From NCBI GenBank assembly GCA_009663005.1, contig VIGQ01000015.1:90001-150000 (forward strand): a stretch of DNA of 60,000 nucleotides, written 5' to 3'. Each line of letters opens with the position of its first letter. Positions within the stretch are counted from its first letter, which is position 1. This document shows positions 45,993-57,939 of the stretch, piece after piece. This stretch comes from Actinidia chinensis. Taxonomy: Eukaryota; Streptophyta; Magnoliopsida; Ericales; Actinidiaceae. Under the pieces are notes generated by a model, which was not told where the DNA came from, ran no database searches, and worked only from the letters and a program-made list of their open reading frames with translations. The position numbers and the translations under genes were made by a program.

Positions 45993-46802
45993 GTGAAGGA
46001 ACCCCACGAGACTCAGTCCTGTACGGTGGTACGCATCGATCCGATCTTCCTCTCTTCTGTTCCTCATGTTACTACAACGGTGCCGTTTCGCTCTCTTACC
46101 TTCTCGTCTCCACTTTCACTCCGCCGCATCGGAGACTTCACCTCGCCGACAGACGGCGGTGGCGATCTTCTTCTTATCCGACGATCCATCGGTTTCTCCA
46201 CCGCCTTCGAACTTGACGGAGCCAGGATTTCAGTTTTTCAAGAACCGAACGCGTCCCACCGTCGCTGGTGATTCCGAGTGACGAGATTCGAACCGCCAGA
46301 CCTTCGAAAATCGGTGGAGTTGCTATATTACAGCCTTCCGGCGAGGTTCCACGGCTTTCTCGACCACTCGCAGTACGGCCCGTGGATAGCCCTCCCCGCA
46401 GCGTTCAGATCGACGGTGGCGGTGCAGGGTCCTCTGTTTCGACGAAGACCTTCACGCCGGTTTCGCGGAAAATCGGTCGGTCAGCGTCAACAGGAGGCTC
46501 TGGTCGAACAAAGGAAAATCGCCTTGATCTGGACCGTCCTCAAACGCATCGTCGGCCGAGATCGGCGATCCGTCGTTCCTACGCACGCGACCGAGAATTC
46601 GGCGTCTCCGTCTTCCACTTCTTCTTCGTCATCATCATCAGATCATCGAGCTTCATCTACCGCATAAACTCATCGCAGACTGTGGGAATTTATCCGGAAA
46701 ATCCGATCTCGAGCTCGGCGATGAGATCCCTCTGATTCTTCTAAACTCGCTTGCATCTTCTTCACGGTTCAATTTCAGCTCTCTCTTTCTCTCTCAAAGG
46801 TA
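45993..46802 (+). CDS. GC-rich exon-like block, gene unknown
   Basis: About 800 bases of GC-rich sequence with few stops in several plus-strand frames, ending in TCTCTCTCAAAG|GTATGTGC, a strong donor (GT at 46801). Frames include a 71-codon start at 46066 (MLLQRCRFALLPSRLHFHSA...), a 129-codon frame at 46278 containing LLYYSLPARFHGFLDHSQYG, and a 155-codon frame at 46268 that is Ser/Arg/Pro-rich. Frame shifts like those seen in the two identified genes could have split one long first exon. I do not recognise the product. A transposon-captured or leader exon is possible. Confidence 0.4.
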
Positions 46803-47090
46803 TGTGCTTCTCTCTCTCTCTCTTGTGAATTTGAGTGGATTTGGTTTGAAAGTGGTGGGTGTGGATACGGGTGTTAAATAGAGGCGGTTGGTACGCGGAG
46901 GAGAGCTGCAAAGTACGACACCCGGTTGGTGTGTTTTTTGAATGGGACTACGACTGTTGGGGGAGAAGAAAGTCATGTTTGGGATAATGTGTTTGTTTTG
47001 AAAATAAAAATAAAAAATTGATTGGATTATCTTGATATGTGACCATTTGTTTTTTTTACTAAATTCCTATTTGGCCTTGTTTGAGGAAGC

Positions 47091-47260
47091 AAAGTTCTTG
47101 CCAATGAGGCGCAAGTTATGTCATTTGATATGGCCGTAAGTGTGACCAAGATGATTGAATAAGCTGCTTAAGAGATTGAAAAATCTAAAAGGTTCTATCA
47201 AAGAAGGCAAACTTATCTTTCACTAGTGGATAATGATTCTATAAACTCATTTTTTTATTA
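47091..47260 (+). pseudogene. protein-like remnant near KVLANEAQVMSFDMA
   Basis: One plus-strand frame reads KVLANEAQVMSFDMAVSVTK, then MIE, a stop, further stops, and later KSKRFYQRRQTYLSLVDN. The composition looks protein-like and charged, but stops interrupt it. It may be a decayed transposon-associated or host exon; the family is unknown. Confidence 0.25.
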
Positions 47261-47269
47261 AATATATTT

Positions 47270-49230
47270 TTATTTTTATATTTATTATTCAATTTTTGAC
47301 TATCTCATATATTCTTTAACTATTGTTTATGTTATTCATCCTCATCTAAAAAGTGAATTATCTTGACTTTTTAATTATTAACGTACCCTTACACCACTTT
47401 CAGTACTAATTCATGTGAAATAGTGATAAAAATTGATCACAGACTATTTATGTGTTTTAGTTATATGTTTTATGTCTAAAGTATTCTTATTTTTTAATGA
47501 AAAAGTAAGTTAACACTCTATTAAATACTTAGCAATAAGGGGTAAATTTATTTCACAATAGTTGCATAAGACATGATATAGAGTATTGACTTATTTTTCA
47601 TAAAAAATAATGGTAGTTGAAATAAGGTGCCTAATTGAAGCACGTGAATAACATGTAATCGATTTTCATCACTATTTCAACACAGATTAGTACGCAAGAT
47701 GTGTAGGTGATATAATTAAATAATTTAAGGGCAATACAATTTATTTTTTAGAATGAGGGAATAAAAGTGACGAACAGGGATTAGTTTGGAGGTGTCTCGA
47801 AATTAAACCGTAATTTCTTAAAAATGTCTCAACATAACCCTCAACAAGAAGAAAGCAAAAATATACACAACTTGTTCAAAGAGCATTCATAGTAATTGAA
47901 AAAACTTATAAGATTTATTATAATTGTGTATAAAAAATATATGTATTCGATAAAAATAGAGCCTAAAAGTCTATTAACCCTGTGACTACAGGCCTAACAG
48001 GGCTGTGGGTGTGCTTGCAAATTTAAGAAAAGTAAGGGGACAAGGAGAGAGAAAAACTGATCGATGACTCTTTGTTTACGACGCCACGTTCCAATTGGTA
48101 TTAACCTTTTGGTCTTTTGGTTTATAAAACGGTTTGACGTTTCCTTTTTTGTGATCGTGGTTCGTCACCACGCGGTACACGTGAGCGAAATTGTTTGGGG
48201 AAGCTCTAGAAATGGTACGAGTCTGAACTCGATTTTTTGCTTTGCTTTTTTAGGATTCCCAAACGATCGAAACTTGCCCAACGTTTGACATGTTCTAACT
48301 CTTAAACTTATTTTTGTGTAAAATGATAAATTTTTAATTTAATTTAGGTTTTTTTAATTTTTTTTCCTCAATACACTCCAGAAGATACATAAATACTCTT
48401 TTTTTTTTAAAAAAAAAGTATAAATAATTTATTTTTTAAGTATGTTTATATTGGGAGAATTAAACAGTAATAATTTTAATTATTTTTTTATTTTTTTTTT
48501 TTGATACTAAATTTTTATTTTTGTAAGTATAATTTTTCATGAGTACCTGAAAAATAAACTATAAGAATCATTTTTTTTTAAAAAAATATTATTTATAAAA
48601 ATAAAATTAACTAATTTAATAATAAATGGGTGTTTTGAGAAAAAAGAAATGAATATTAATTTATTTTAATGGTGGTATTGAGAAAAAAAATTAAAACTCT
48701 GATCAATGATAGTTTATCATTTTTGCACAAAAAAAATTAAACTTCAAAGAAGAATTTTGACATTAATTTTAAAAATAAATGAGATCAATATTATTTATGA
48801 CTTCAGATTTGGTTGTATGGTAGTGAATTTGACCCAAGTTATTTTTTATATATAATCACAAAACTAAGGCCCAATTTGGCATATTTTTTTATAGATTTTT
48901 TACATTCCTTTTGATTTCGAGAGGCTTTTTTTATTTAGTATTGTTTTAATATTTAATTTTTAAAAATAGTTTTTTAGAAAAAATACTAAAATAAAATTTT
49001 TGTTCAAAATTTGAATCAAACAGTCATACTAAAGACAAAATTTAGCTAATTGTCATTTTTCCTTCTCTTCTCTCTTGTTTTTAGGAATTTTTGCAATTTA
49101 ATTGAATTTTGTATATCTTATATTTTTTTGACTTATTTCTTGAATAAGACGCAAAAAAAAAATTAAACGTTAATATTTTATTAAAAACTAAAAAATTTTG
49201 AAAACAAAACAGTTAAAAATTTAAAAAAAT
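47270..49230. other. gene-free AT-rich stretch
   Basis: Dominated by A/T runs. A 74-codon frame at 48064-48288 has no recognised domain or splice context, and I leave it out as a gene. Confidence 0.55.
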
Positions 49231-49237
49231 ACTTACA

Positions 49238-51706
49238 TGTTCATCACACACCATTAATGTTAACACTTTTTTCTCTTAGGATCACGGATAAATTAAACCT
49301 CGAACCCCCCAATTTAAATTATCAGAAATGCTACTGTCACTGAAAGTTTTAACGCTTTTGTACCGATAGCACCAAAACGACGTCGTTTTTGGGTACTAAA
49401 ATAAATTTCTTCCCGGTAAGAATTAATTTAGTGAACGACGTCGTTTTGATTTTTTTTGCACAAACCAAAACGACGTCATTTTGGTAGCTTATCACGGTAC
49501 CAAAATCGATAAAATTTTCCATAATCGTAGCATTACTGTCAAATTATTGATGCACATGGAGAGGAAGGGGGAGCAGTTGACAAGTAGATAGTGACGACCC
49601 AGAAACTCTCTCGTAAACTGCGGCGGAATTTGGTATTAGTTAATTTTATATACCGCACGAGGGTGACAATATATTTAACCGCCGTTGACCAAAATTTCCA
49701 AGTGTGGCTGGAGAGGCAAACTTCATGCCCATCCGCTTGTATCACATCACTACCTGCTCCTTTTGTTACCAGCTTTTTAAATATTTTTTTTAAGTTTACA
49801 ATTAAAAAAATTAATTATAATTGGCTTTTTTTATTTATGTATTTTTTATTTAATTTTTTAATTAAGTAACGTCAAAAAACATAAAAAATCCAAAAAAGTA
49901 AAAACACTAAAAAAAAATATTTTTTTGTTGGTTTTTTGGTAGCAAGCTTAAAAAAAACCTTTGATTTTTAAGCATTACCACGGAGCCTGAATACAGAGAC
50001 GGATGGTCAGATTTAATTAATCTCATTTTATCTTTTTTTTAGTGTGTTTTATTAAGAAGTCCAAATTTATTACAGTTTCTTTCGCTTGATTTTTTTAATT
50101 GGGGATTAATTTTTATAAACTCAACATATTAATAGTGGTGGAGGCCAGAATTTAGGTTCATTACAGTCAAAATTATCAAAACTTATCTCAAGGGGTTAAA
50201 ATTTTTTTTTTTTTTTTTTAAAAAAATAGAATTTAGGTCAAACTATTATTTTTTTATAGAGTCACATTGTCAGGATTTAGTTTTAAAACGTGATCAAAAT
50301 TATAAAAGAAGTTAGGACAAATAACTATTTTTTTGTGAGATTAAAATTGTATTATGATCAATTATAATACGGTAATAGCGTAATTTTTTTTCATGGGTGC
50401 CCTATAGTGACTCTGCCTATGAGTATAGTTGACTTTTTATTATTCATGGCTAAAAAACTAGGTATTTTTTTTTGACCAGCTAAACCAAAAAAGATGAATT
50501 TTAATTTTTTTATTCCAGAATTATTACACTTTTTATTAGCTTCTTACTCTTGAACATGAACCAAGCTGATCCTCGAATTTGGAACCCTAGGCGAGTTTTA
50601 TAAGACGAGGCCTCTACGCCTTTTAACATACCATTACAGTTTAATACAATAAGATTAAAATGAAAGGAGATATTACAACGAATTTAGAAACGAATAATAC
50701 GATCTGCTGCTTTTTTTATTTAACCAAATCCGTTTTACCAAATTAAAATGACATCTACACAAGTCAAAATCCTGTAATTTCCACATTAAGGTATTCACTT
50801 CTACATGACCCGTCTACCTTTTCACATAACATTTTTGGTAACGAGTATCAATTCAGGTTCTCCTAACACGTCATTTCTACAGATAAATAGCACATTCTTT
50901 CAATTGTTGGTTTGTGATTGACATTAATTAAATTACGATCGGGCCCTCCATTAATAAAATTATTTTTTAGCTTAATCGTACTTATTATTTAAACCTTATT
51001 TACTTCGTAATCAAGTTAATCTAATTCTTTATTTGGATTCATCCATTAAATAAATAAATCTCTCTTATAATTTAATAAATTAAAAATAATAATATGGTGT
51101 AATGTTTGAAGTGAAGTTTGGCCCCACTTTCCTATGAACACAAATATTGGTGGGTACATGCGATCTAATTGCACGTTATCCGGTCAGAGTCCGAATATGC
51201 TTCGTGGCCAAGTAAACACAACGTTTTGTTTTTCAGTCAAAATCTCTGCGCATGTTAGATAGGGAAGAGTTTCCAAATTCGTGAAGCGATGGAAATGGAC
51301 CGTTACAAAGGACTTGGACGCTACCAGTGCATCGTGTTTCGGTTATATAAAAAAGTTTTATCAAATAAAGCGGTACCATATATGTTATACGAATAATTTA
51401 TATAATTTTGTTATTAATGAAAACGTTCAAATATCAAAATAAATATAATTCAACGACAGTTAAAAATATATAAAAAATTATTAAATAAATTGTAAAGCGA
51501 AGAAACTCTCTCTCAAAGCCTCACCAAAATCAAAATTATAAATTATTTCAAAATGTAATTAAAACTAAATCGAAAAAATCCTCTCCAAATAAGTGATTAA
51601 ATACCATACAATAGCGAAAAATTCTATTCAACGAAACTCAAGTTCCACCCAAGATCCAAAAGGTCTATAAATAGATCAAAGATCAACAAAAATCTTTTCA
51701 TGAGAA
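49238..51706. repeat. tandem duplication, copy A (about 2.5 kb)
   Basis: It starts near CATCACACACCATTAATG and ends near CATGAGAAAC. The whole stretch aligns in order with copy B (51793-57010): TTAAACCTCGA, GCCTGAATACAGAG, GGCTAAAAAACTAGGTATTT, TTTTATAAGACGAGGC, TGACCCGTCT, TTTACTTCGTAATCAAG, GCACGTTATCCGGTCAGAG, CGTGTTTCGGT and others. It is non-coding. Copy A carries one insertion that B lacks, the MITE at 49323-49538. Confidence 0.85.
49323..49538. mobile_element. GACGTC-family MULE-type MITE, 216 bp, with a paralogous empty site
   Basis: The ends are CAGAAATGCTACTGTCACTG and, on the complement, CAGTAATGCTACGATTATGG. Flanking 9-mers TTAAATTAT (49314-49322) and TCAAATTAT (49539-49547) differ at one base. 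Copy B of the tandem duplication keeps the uninterrupted target near 51868-51877. The interior holds three GACGTC palindromes with T-rich arms. The same family appears at 59582-59768. Confidence 0.85.
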
Positions 51707-51710
51707 ACAA

Positions 51711-51792
51711 AGGGGGTGACGAACGTTTTCTGGCCGGATCGACGGTTCATTCGGTAGAACCGGCGATTCGATCCGATTTAAAAACAATGCCA
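51711..51792. mobile_element. truncated ACCGG-family end between the duplicated copies
   Basis: On the complement it reads CATTGTTTTTAAATCGGATC and then CGCCGGTTCTACCG and GATCCGGCC, i.e. one terminal arm of the family at 42404-42803. Only about 75 bases remain. It lies exactly at the junction between copies A and B. Confidence 0.6.
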
Positions 51793-53390
51793 CCATGTCC
51801 ATCACACCATTAATGTTACACTTTTATTTTTAGGATCATCGGGGATACTAAACCTCGACCTCTCCAATTTAAATAATGATGCAAATGGAGGGAAGGGGGG
51901 AGGTTGCAGCAGTTGACAAGGAAGACAGTGACAAAGAGAAACTTTTGGTTCTACCGCACAAGGAGTGAAAAGTGTAATTTAAACGCCGTTGAAAAAATTC
52001 CAAGGTGTGCTGGAGGAAAAGCAAACTTCAATGCCATCCGATTGTATCACGACTGAGGCTCCTTGCGTTAATACTTAGAAGTCTAGTTTTTTTTTTAAAT
52101 TTGTTATAAAAAGTTAAATTTTTTTAATTTTTGAATTCTTTTTTGATTTTACTTTAGTTAAAAAATAGTAAAAATAAAAATATTAACTCTGATTGGCTTT
52201 TTTGCTATAAGCTTAAAAAAATTAAACGAAAAATTGCATACAAATGGAGCCTGAATACAGAGCGGATGTTCAGCATGTAATTTATTTCGTTTGGTTTAGA
52301 TTTTTTAGTTGCTGTGTTTTTCTATTAGAAAAATTTTTTAGTTTGTTACAGTTTGTTTTACCTGAATTTTTTTTATTGGAGGACGATTTTTTAGTAAACT
52401 CATCAGTTATTATCGGGCAGAGCCATACTTAATGGTCAAGAGGGCCAAATTGTAGAACTTATATCTAAAAGGGTCAAAATTACAAAATTTTATGTTCAGC
52501 GGGTTCAATTAGATTTAGGGCAAACTATAATTTTTTTATAAAGTCAAAATTGCCCAAAATTTACGGTTCAACTAGTCAAGATTATAAAATTTAGGATAGA
52601 TAATAATTTTTTTAGATTAAAATTGGTAGTTTTATGATACCTTTTATCATTGATATAATATAATTTTTAGGGTTGCCCCTATAGTGCCCATGATTATTAG
52701 CGACTTTTATATTCATGGCTAAAAAACTAGGTATTTTTTTGACATCTAAAACAGAAAGATGATTTTTTATGCAAAATTAATACACTTTTTATTCACATCT
52801 CACGCTTGTAATGAACCAGAGCCGAGTCTAGGTGGTCCTCAGAATTTAAAACCCTAGGTGAGTTTTATAAGACGAGGCTTTACGCAATTTTTCACTAACA
52901 CGTTTAATAGAATAAAATTAAATGAAGGAGATAATCTTACAAGAATTTAGAAATAATAATATGATCTTGTTGCTTTCTTTTGAACCAAATCCGTTTACAA
53001 ATTAAAATGCCATCTACAAAGATCCAAATCATGTAATTTCCCAAATAAGGTATCACTGCTACATGACCCGTCTCACATTCTTCAACCAACCTTATTGGTA
53101 AGAGTATTATAATTAAGGTTATTTAACACGGCATTTTTCTACAGATAAATAGCGAAATTCTTTCAATTTTTTTGTTAATTGACATTAAATAAATACGTTC
53201 GGGCCGTCCCATTTAATAAAATTATTTTTTTAGCTTATTAGTACTTATTATTTAACCTTATTTACTTCGTAATCAAGCTAATTAATTCTATTTTGTCATC
53301 CATTAAATAAATAAACTCTTCTCTTATAATTTATAATAAATAATACTATAGTGCAATGTTGAAGTGAAGTTTGCCCACTTTCCTATGAAC

Positions 53391-54184
53391 AATGTTTTGA
53401 AAACCAGACCGGTGAGCGAACCGAAAAAATAGCCGGGGTCAGGGTCACTGGTTCAACCGTCGGGTCAACTGTTATTGAACCGCTTGATAGAACGTGCCGT
53501 CATAAAATATTTATAATATATAATAAAATCAAATAATAATTTGATTTGGGGTCTAATTAAACTAATTTAACTTGGGTCAAGTGTGTTACACTTAAAATTA
53601 TAGGGGTCTAAAAGTAGTATGATTTTGAGTTTTTAAAATCCCAAACCAAATCTGATCAAACACGACTCTCTCTCTCTCTATCGCGAGTTGATCAAAAACG
53701 CCCCTCTCTTATATCTCCACTCTTAGTGAATCAATCACGCCTCTCTCTCTCAGTGATCTCTGCGTTCGCAGCCCTCGCCCACCCGACCACCACCAAAAGC
53801 GGCACGAATCACCACACCATGGACCACTCCAACCCTTCTCACTCCTTTCCTCTCTTGAGTCCACCACCATCCGCACGAATCCACTACCGTCGGCACCATC
53901 CACCACCGTCGGCCCGATCCACCATGGTGGGCACCAAATCCACCCACACCGGCACCGAATCAATCACCACCAGGACCATCCACCTCTCTCTCTCCTCTTC
54001 CTAGTCCGCGTCACCCGTGCCGGTTCGTCAAAACCCGCTCCAGTTCGACGGGTTCGCGGTTAAACCGCGGGTTGTGGCAGTTTAGGCCGGTTTTAGGTGC
54101 TCACCGGTTAAAGGGTTTTGATCGGACCGTTGCTTCGGCCGGTCGACAGTTCAACCGGCCGATCCGGTCGGGTGAAAAATAGTG
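53391..54184. mobile_element. 794-bp ACCGG-family hAT element with captured-looking cargo
   Basis: CTATGAAC flanks it on both sides (53383-53390 and 54185-54192). Copy A of the tandem duplication has a single uninterrupted CTATGAAC at the corresponding place. The ends are AATGTTTTGAAAACC (a first C may be lost in CC) and, on the complement, CACTATTTTTCACCCG. The arms are ACCGG-rich. Unlike other copies, the centre (about 53650-54003) is a CT- and CCACC-rich stretch open in several frames, e.g. 92 codons from 53726. Confidence 0.75.
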
Positions 54185-54206
54185 CTATGAACCAAAAACT
54201 TTGGTG

Positions 54207-55628
54207 TTGAAAATTCTTTTCGCGTTAGACACCGCGCTTCCCCTTGTCCCCCAGCAAATTACCTTTCTGCCCCCTTTCCCTTTATTCATTCCCAACCACC
54301 CCATCCTTTTTCATTTGTTTTTTTTTGTTTTTTTTAATAAAATTTATTTTTCTTATAGTTTTATTTTTATTGTTAGATAAACATTATTTTTATATATGTT
54401 TTGAAGATTTTTTTTTTTTTGTGCCTTTTTTTGATTTTCTGGATTTTTTTAGTTTTGTTTACTTTTTATGTTAAGTTTTGTTTCTTTTATTTTATTAGTT
54501 TTGATTATGTTTTTAATAAGTTTTATTTATTATTTTGTTAATTTTTGACAATGCCAGAATCTCCTCCCCATTTTAAATTTTTCTCTGTAAAATTTTAAAA
54601 GTATAAAAATATGAATTAATTAAAATAAAAGTATTATATAAAAATACCAAAAATCATGGGATCAAAATTTCAGCATGGTTGTCTTAGAATTTTTTTCCGA
54701 TATTGATCAAAATTTTATATTTTTTTAGTTTTTATGATGGAGGAGTATGAAATGTAAAAAAATTCTTAATCGAAAAAATTCACTAAAAAACGAAAAGAAA
54801 TATTTTAGATACTCTTTAGGATAGAATTATTTTGTTTCTTCTTTAATGAACTTTTTTCTAATTAGATATGTGTTTTTATATTTTTGGAGTCATCTAGATT
54901 AAAATTTTGAATTCAAACGCAAAACAGTTCACTACAGACAAAAAAAAACATTTAAAAACTAAAAAACTAAAAAGAAAAGAAAAGTATCCACAAATTGGGC
55001 CTAAGTTTACGGCTATCAAGTTATTTGGTGCGCACGTGATTAAATTTGATTTTTTTTTTTAAAAAAAAAAAAACACACACCGAGTGAGATATGGATCGCA
55101 AAATATGGAGTAGCAGCCAAATAAGCCTCTGGTTGGATCTCGTGAATTTTTTTTTACTATTGCTTCTTTTAAGTGAAAAATAAAACCTTAATTGCATTGT
55201 TAAACGGTTTAGCTAAAAAAATTTACAATCGGTTGGAAAAATTAAAAATAAAAGTTCAATAATTTTATTTTTTTTATATATATATTTTTGAGTTTGATCC
55301 ATAATTTTAGACTTTTTACATTTTTTACAAATAATAACGCCAAAATTACAACTAAAAAATAAATAAAGTGTTATAAATAATAGAATAAAAAAATTATTTA
55401 TTTAAATTCAAAAAAAAGTGACCAAAGAAAAAAAATTATTAAAATAAACTGATAAAAAAAATTATAAAGACACAAAACTAAAAAAAAAATTGAAAAAGGT
55501 TGGGACTGGGGAAGGAAGGAGGGGGGGAAGTTTCAAGGGTATAAGGTTAATTAAGGGGGGGAGCGGGGGATGGGACGGGTCAGAAGAGGCGCGAGAAAGA
55601 CAGCTCTACGTGCAATAGATGTCGCATG
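54207..55628. mobile_element. possible long-TIR element with C-rich left and G-rich right ends
   Basis: The left part has CTTCCCCTTGTCCCCC, CTGCCCCCTTTCCC and CATTCCCAACC. The right part, on the complement, has GTCCCATCCCCCGCTCCCC, CTTCCTTCCCC and AGTCCCAACC in the same order. Between them is about 1.1 kb of T-rich then A-rich DNA. This fits terminal inverted repeats of roughly 100 imperfect bases. I could not fix the ends or a target duplication. Copy A lacks it. Confidence 0.4.
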
Positions 55629-55636
55629 GTACCCAC

Positions 55637-56254
55637 TAGGCTTGTCCACGGTAGGGTTTGGTCGTGTTCGGGTAGGGGATAACCCGACCCGATAACGTAG
55701 GGTTGAAAAATACTCACGCGAAACCCGACCGACTATCTAGTCGGGTAGGGGTCGGGTGTCGGTTGAGTCGGGTGAGAAATCCCTCTCTATTTTTTGCACT
55801 TCAAAATTTATCTTAACAAACCACTAGTTTACATGTTAAATAAAAAGTTGCCATCAAAATCTAGCCTATACAAACTATCAAGTTTGGAGTAAAAATTAAA
55901 TATTTGTTTCAAATCTTTTTTTGGGAGCAAAAAAAAAAGAACTATTTTTGTAGAATAATCTCGCACATTGTAAGTAATATCTCATTTGGAATAAATTAAT
56001 GAAAGAAACATAGGATTATGTGAGATGTCTACCTTTGGTTAATCTTTTATGAAACTAAAATAATTATTTATTTTGTTTGTTTATTTTATTTTTGGTGGGT
56101 CGGTCACCCGATCTCTTTCATATCCAATCACCCGAACCCGACCTGAAAATAAAAATATTTTTAGAATGTCCACCGAAACCGACCGATCACTATAGTCGGG
56201 CGGTCGGATTTTTTTGAGTCGGTTTTGGGTCGGTGAAAATTTTGGACAGCCATA
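55637..56254. mobile_element. 618-bp hAT-like MITE, TAGGCTTGTCC ends
   Basis: It starts TAGGCTTGTCCACGGTAGGG and ends GGACAGCCATA. The flanks are GTACCCAC (55629-55636) and GTACCCAG (56255-56262), an 8-base duplication with one mismatch. The arms carry GGGTCGGG and its complement, with an AT-rich centre. It is nested within the material inserted into copy B. Confidence 0.75.
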
Positions 56255-56639
56255 GTACCCAGTACCCACCAATACGAGAGCTGCACGTTAGGTACCCTGC
56301 GCATCTATGCACGTTATCCGGTCAGAGGCCGAATATGCTTCGCGCCAAGTAAACACAACGTTTTGTTTATCAGTCAAAATTCGGCGCACGTAGTAGGAAA
56401 GAGGTTTCCAAATTCGTGAAGCGGAAATGGGACCGTACACATGGGACTTGACGCTCAGGCATCGTGTTTCGGTCTATAAAAGTTTTATCAAATAAAGCGG
56501 GCTACATTATGTTATACGTAATAATTTATATAATTATTTTTTATTAGATGAAAGCGTTCAAATATTACAAAATAAATAAATTCAATGCGTTAAACTATAA
56601 AAAAAATATCAAATAAATTTGTAAATGCAAGAATATAAA

Positions 56640-57430
56640 AGAGAGAATAACAAAACAAAAATAAAATATGCTAAGTTTTATGTAGTTCGGTAATATGTTT
56701 ACATTCATGAATAGTCAAACTGAGTAAAGACTTTCATTAACAAATTAATTGAATGCTCCAAAAAATTAAAACAAAATAATTTTTTTGAAAAACTCTCTCT
56801 CAAAAAGCTCACCAAAATCAAAAATTATAAATTATTTTCAAATTGTTAATTGAAACTAAATCGAAAATCCTCTCCAAATCAAGTGAATAAAATACCAAAA
56901 CAATAGCGAAATCTACCACGAACTCAAAGTTCCACCCAAGATCAAAAGGTTCTATAAACGGATCAAAGATCCAACAAAAAATCTCTTCATTGAGAAAACC
57001 GAAACCAAGGAAATAGAAAGTTCTTCCAAATATCCAAAAAGTCACTAAGTCCCCACAAGAGACTCCCAACGGAACTCCGAAGTAATCCAACCAAAGAAGA
57101 GAGAGTCTTTTCAAATTTATAGTCAACGAATTATTTCTTAAAACAATTAATGCCAAAAAGAGTTCCTAAACTAATAAGGTATCTACCAATACAGAGTATA
57201 AAAAGTTCAAAATGGATCAAATTAGGCAAAGTCTGCTAAAGTCTAATCAAAACTACGAACCTGAACCGATCGACATCCGTCCGACAATCGATTGGTTAGT
57301 TTTGATAAGAAACATCCGCTCGACCTCCGTCCGACAATTGGTTGGTCAGATTTGGTCCGAGCCAAAACTCACATTTTTAACATACAAAAACCCGTTACAT
57401 AAGCCACAACTAATCATAATTTATTACAAC
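56640..57430 (-). mobile_element. LTR-like segment with a 38-base direct repeat
   Basis: ATGTAGTTCGGTAATATG resembles the conserved 'TAGTTCGG' part of copia LTRs read from the minus strand. Further right, 57268-57305 and 57318-57353 are two imperfect copies of a unit with CGACATCCGTCCGACAATCG. Part of the segment belongs to copy B of the tandem duplication. No coding region is evident; the borders are approximate. Confidence 0.35.
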
Positions 57431-57721
57431 TGATCATAATATTTTTATAATACATATGATGTGTATTGTAATAATTTCTAACTAGTAAAATTTTAAACGA
57501 TTGGCCCTGGTTTGGCAGCACTACATTTTTTTTTTGGAAAAAAAGTTTCTTTTGGCCTTTTCATTTTTTAATTTTGTCACCAAAAACTATTTGAATATAT
57601 TTTACAAGTTCCGTTTCCGTGAGGAAAATGGCTTTTGGGCTTGAAAACTCACCAAACTTTATTTAAAAATCCTCAACCAACACCTTTATGATTTATCTCC
57701 ATTTCATAATTTTGACTTAAA

Positions 57722-57722
<1 letters not shown>

Positions 57723-57753
<31 letters not shown>
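57723..57753. repeat. (GA)15 microsatellite
   Basis: An uninterrupted run of GA units followed by GGGGGG. It is the longest pure dinucleotide run apart from 8690-8776. Confidence 0.9.
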
Positions 57754-57758
<5 letters not shown>

Positions 57759-57939
57759 ACTTACATAGGGGTCAATAGTGACATAATTGATGATGTCAGT
57801 AGTACCGTCTCAGTTATTGAGCCTCAAATTCGATTCCATATGGTGATGGAAAACACCTAATATATGGTTGTATAGTGTTTGTCATTTGATGTTATTAATT
57901 TGGAAACTAAGGCTTTGATAAATGTGTTAAAAGATGGGA

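Larger units (their letters stand above)
51793..57010. repeat. tandem duplication, copy B, interrupted
   Basis: It aligns with copy A over 51793-53390, a short piece at 54185-54206, 56291-56635 and 56790-57010. The gaps hold material absent from A: an ACCGG-family element (53391-54184), a composite insert (about 54207-56290) and about 150 bases of LTR-like sequence (about 56640-56790). The differences between copies are spread throughout and include many one-base gaps. Confidence 0.8.

Noticed and set aside
46270..46300. B-box-like GGTTCGAATC on the minus strand
   Set aside because: It lies in a GC-rich exon-like block with no tRNA fold around it.
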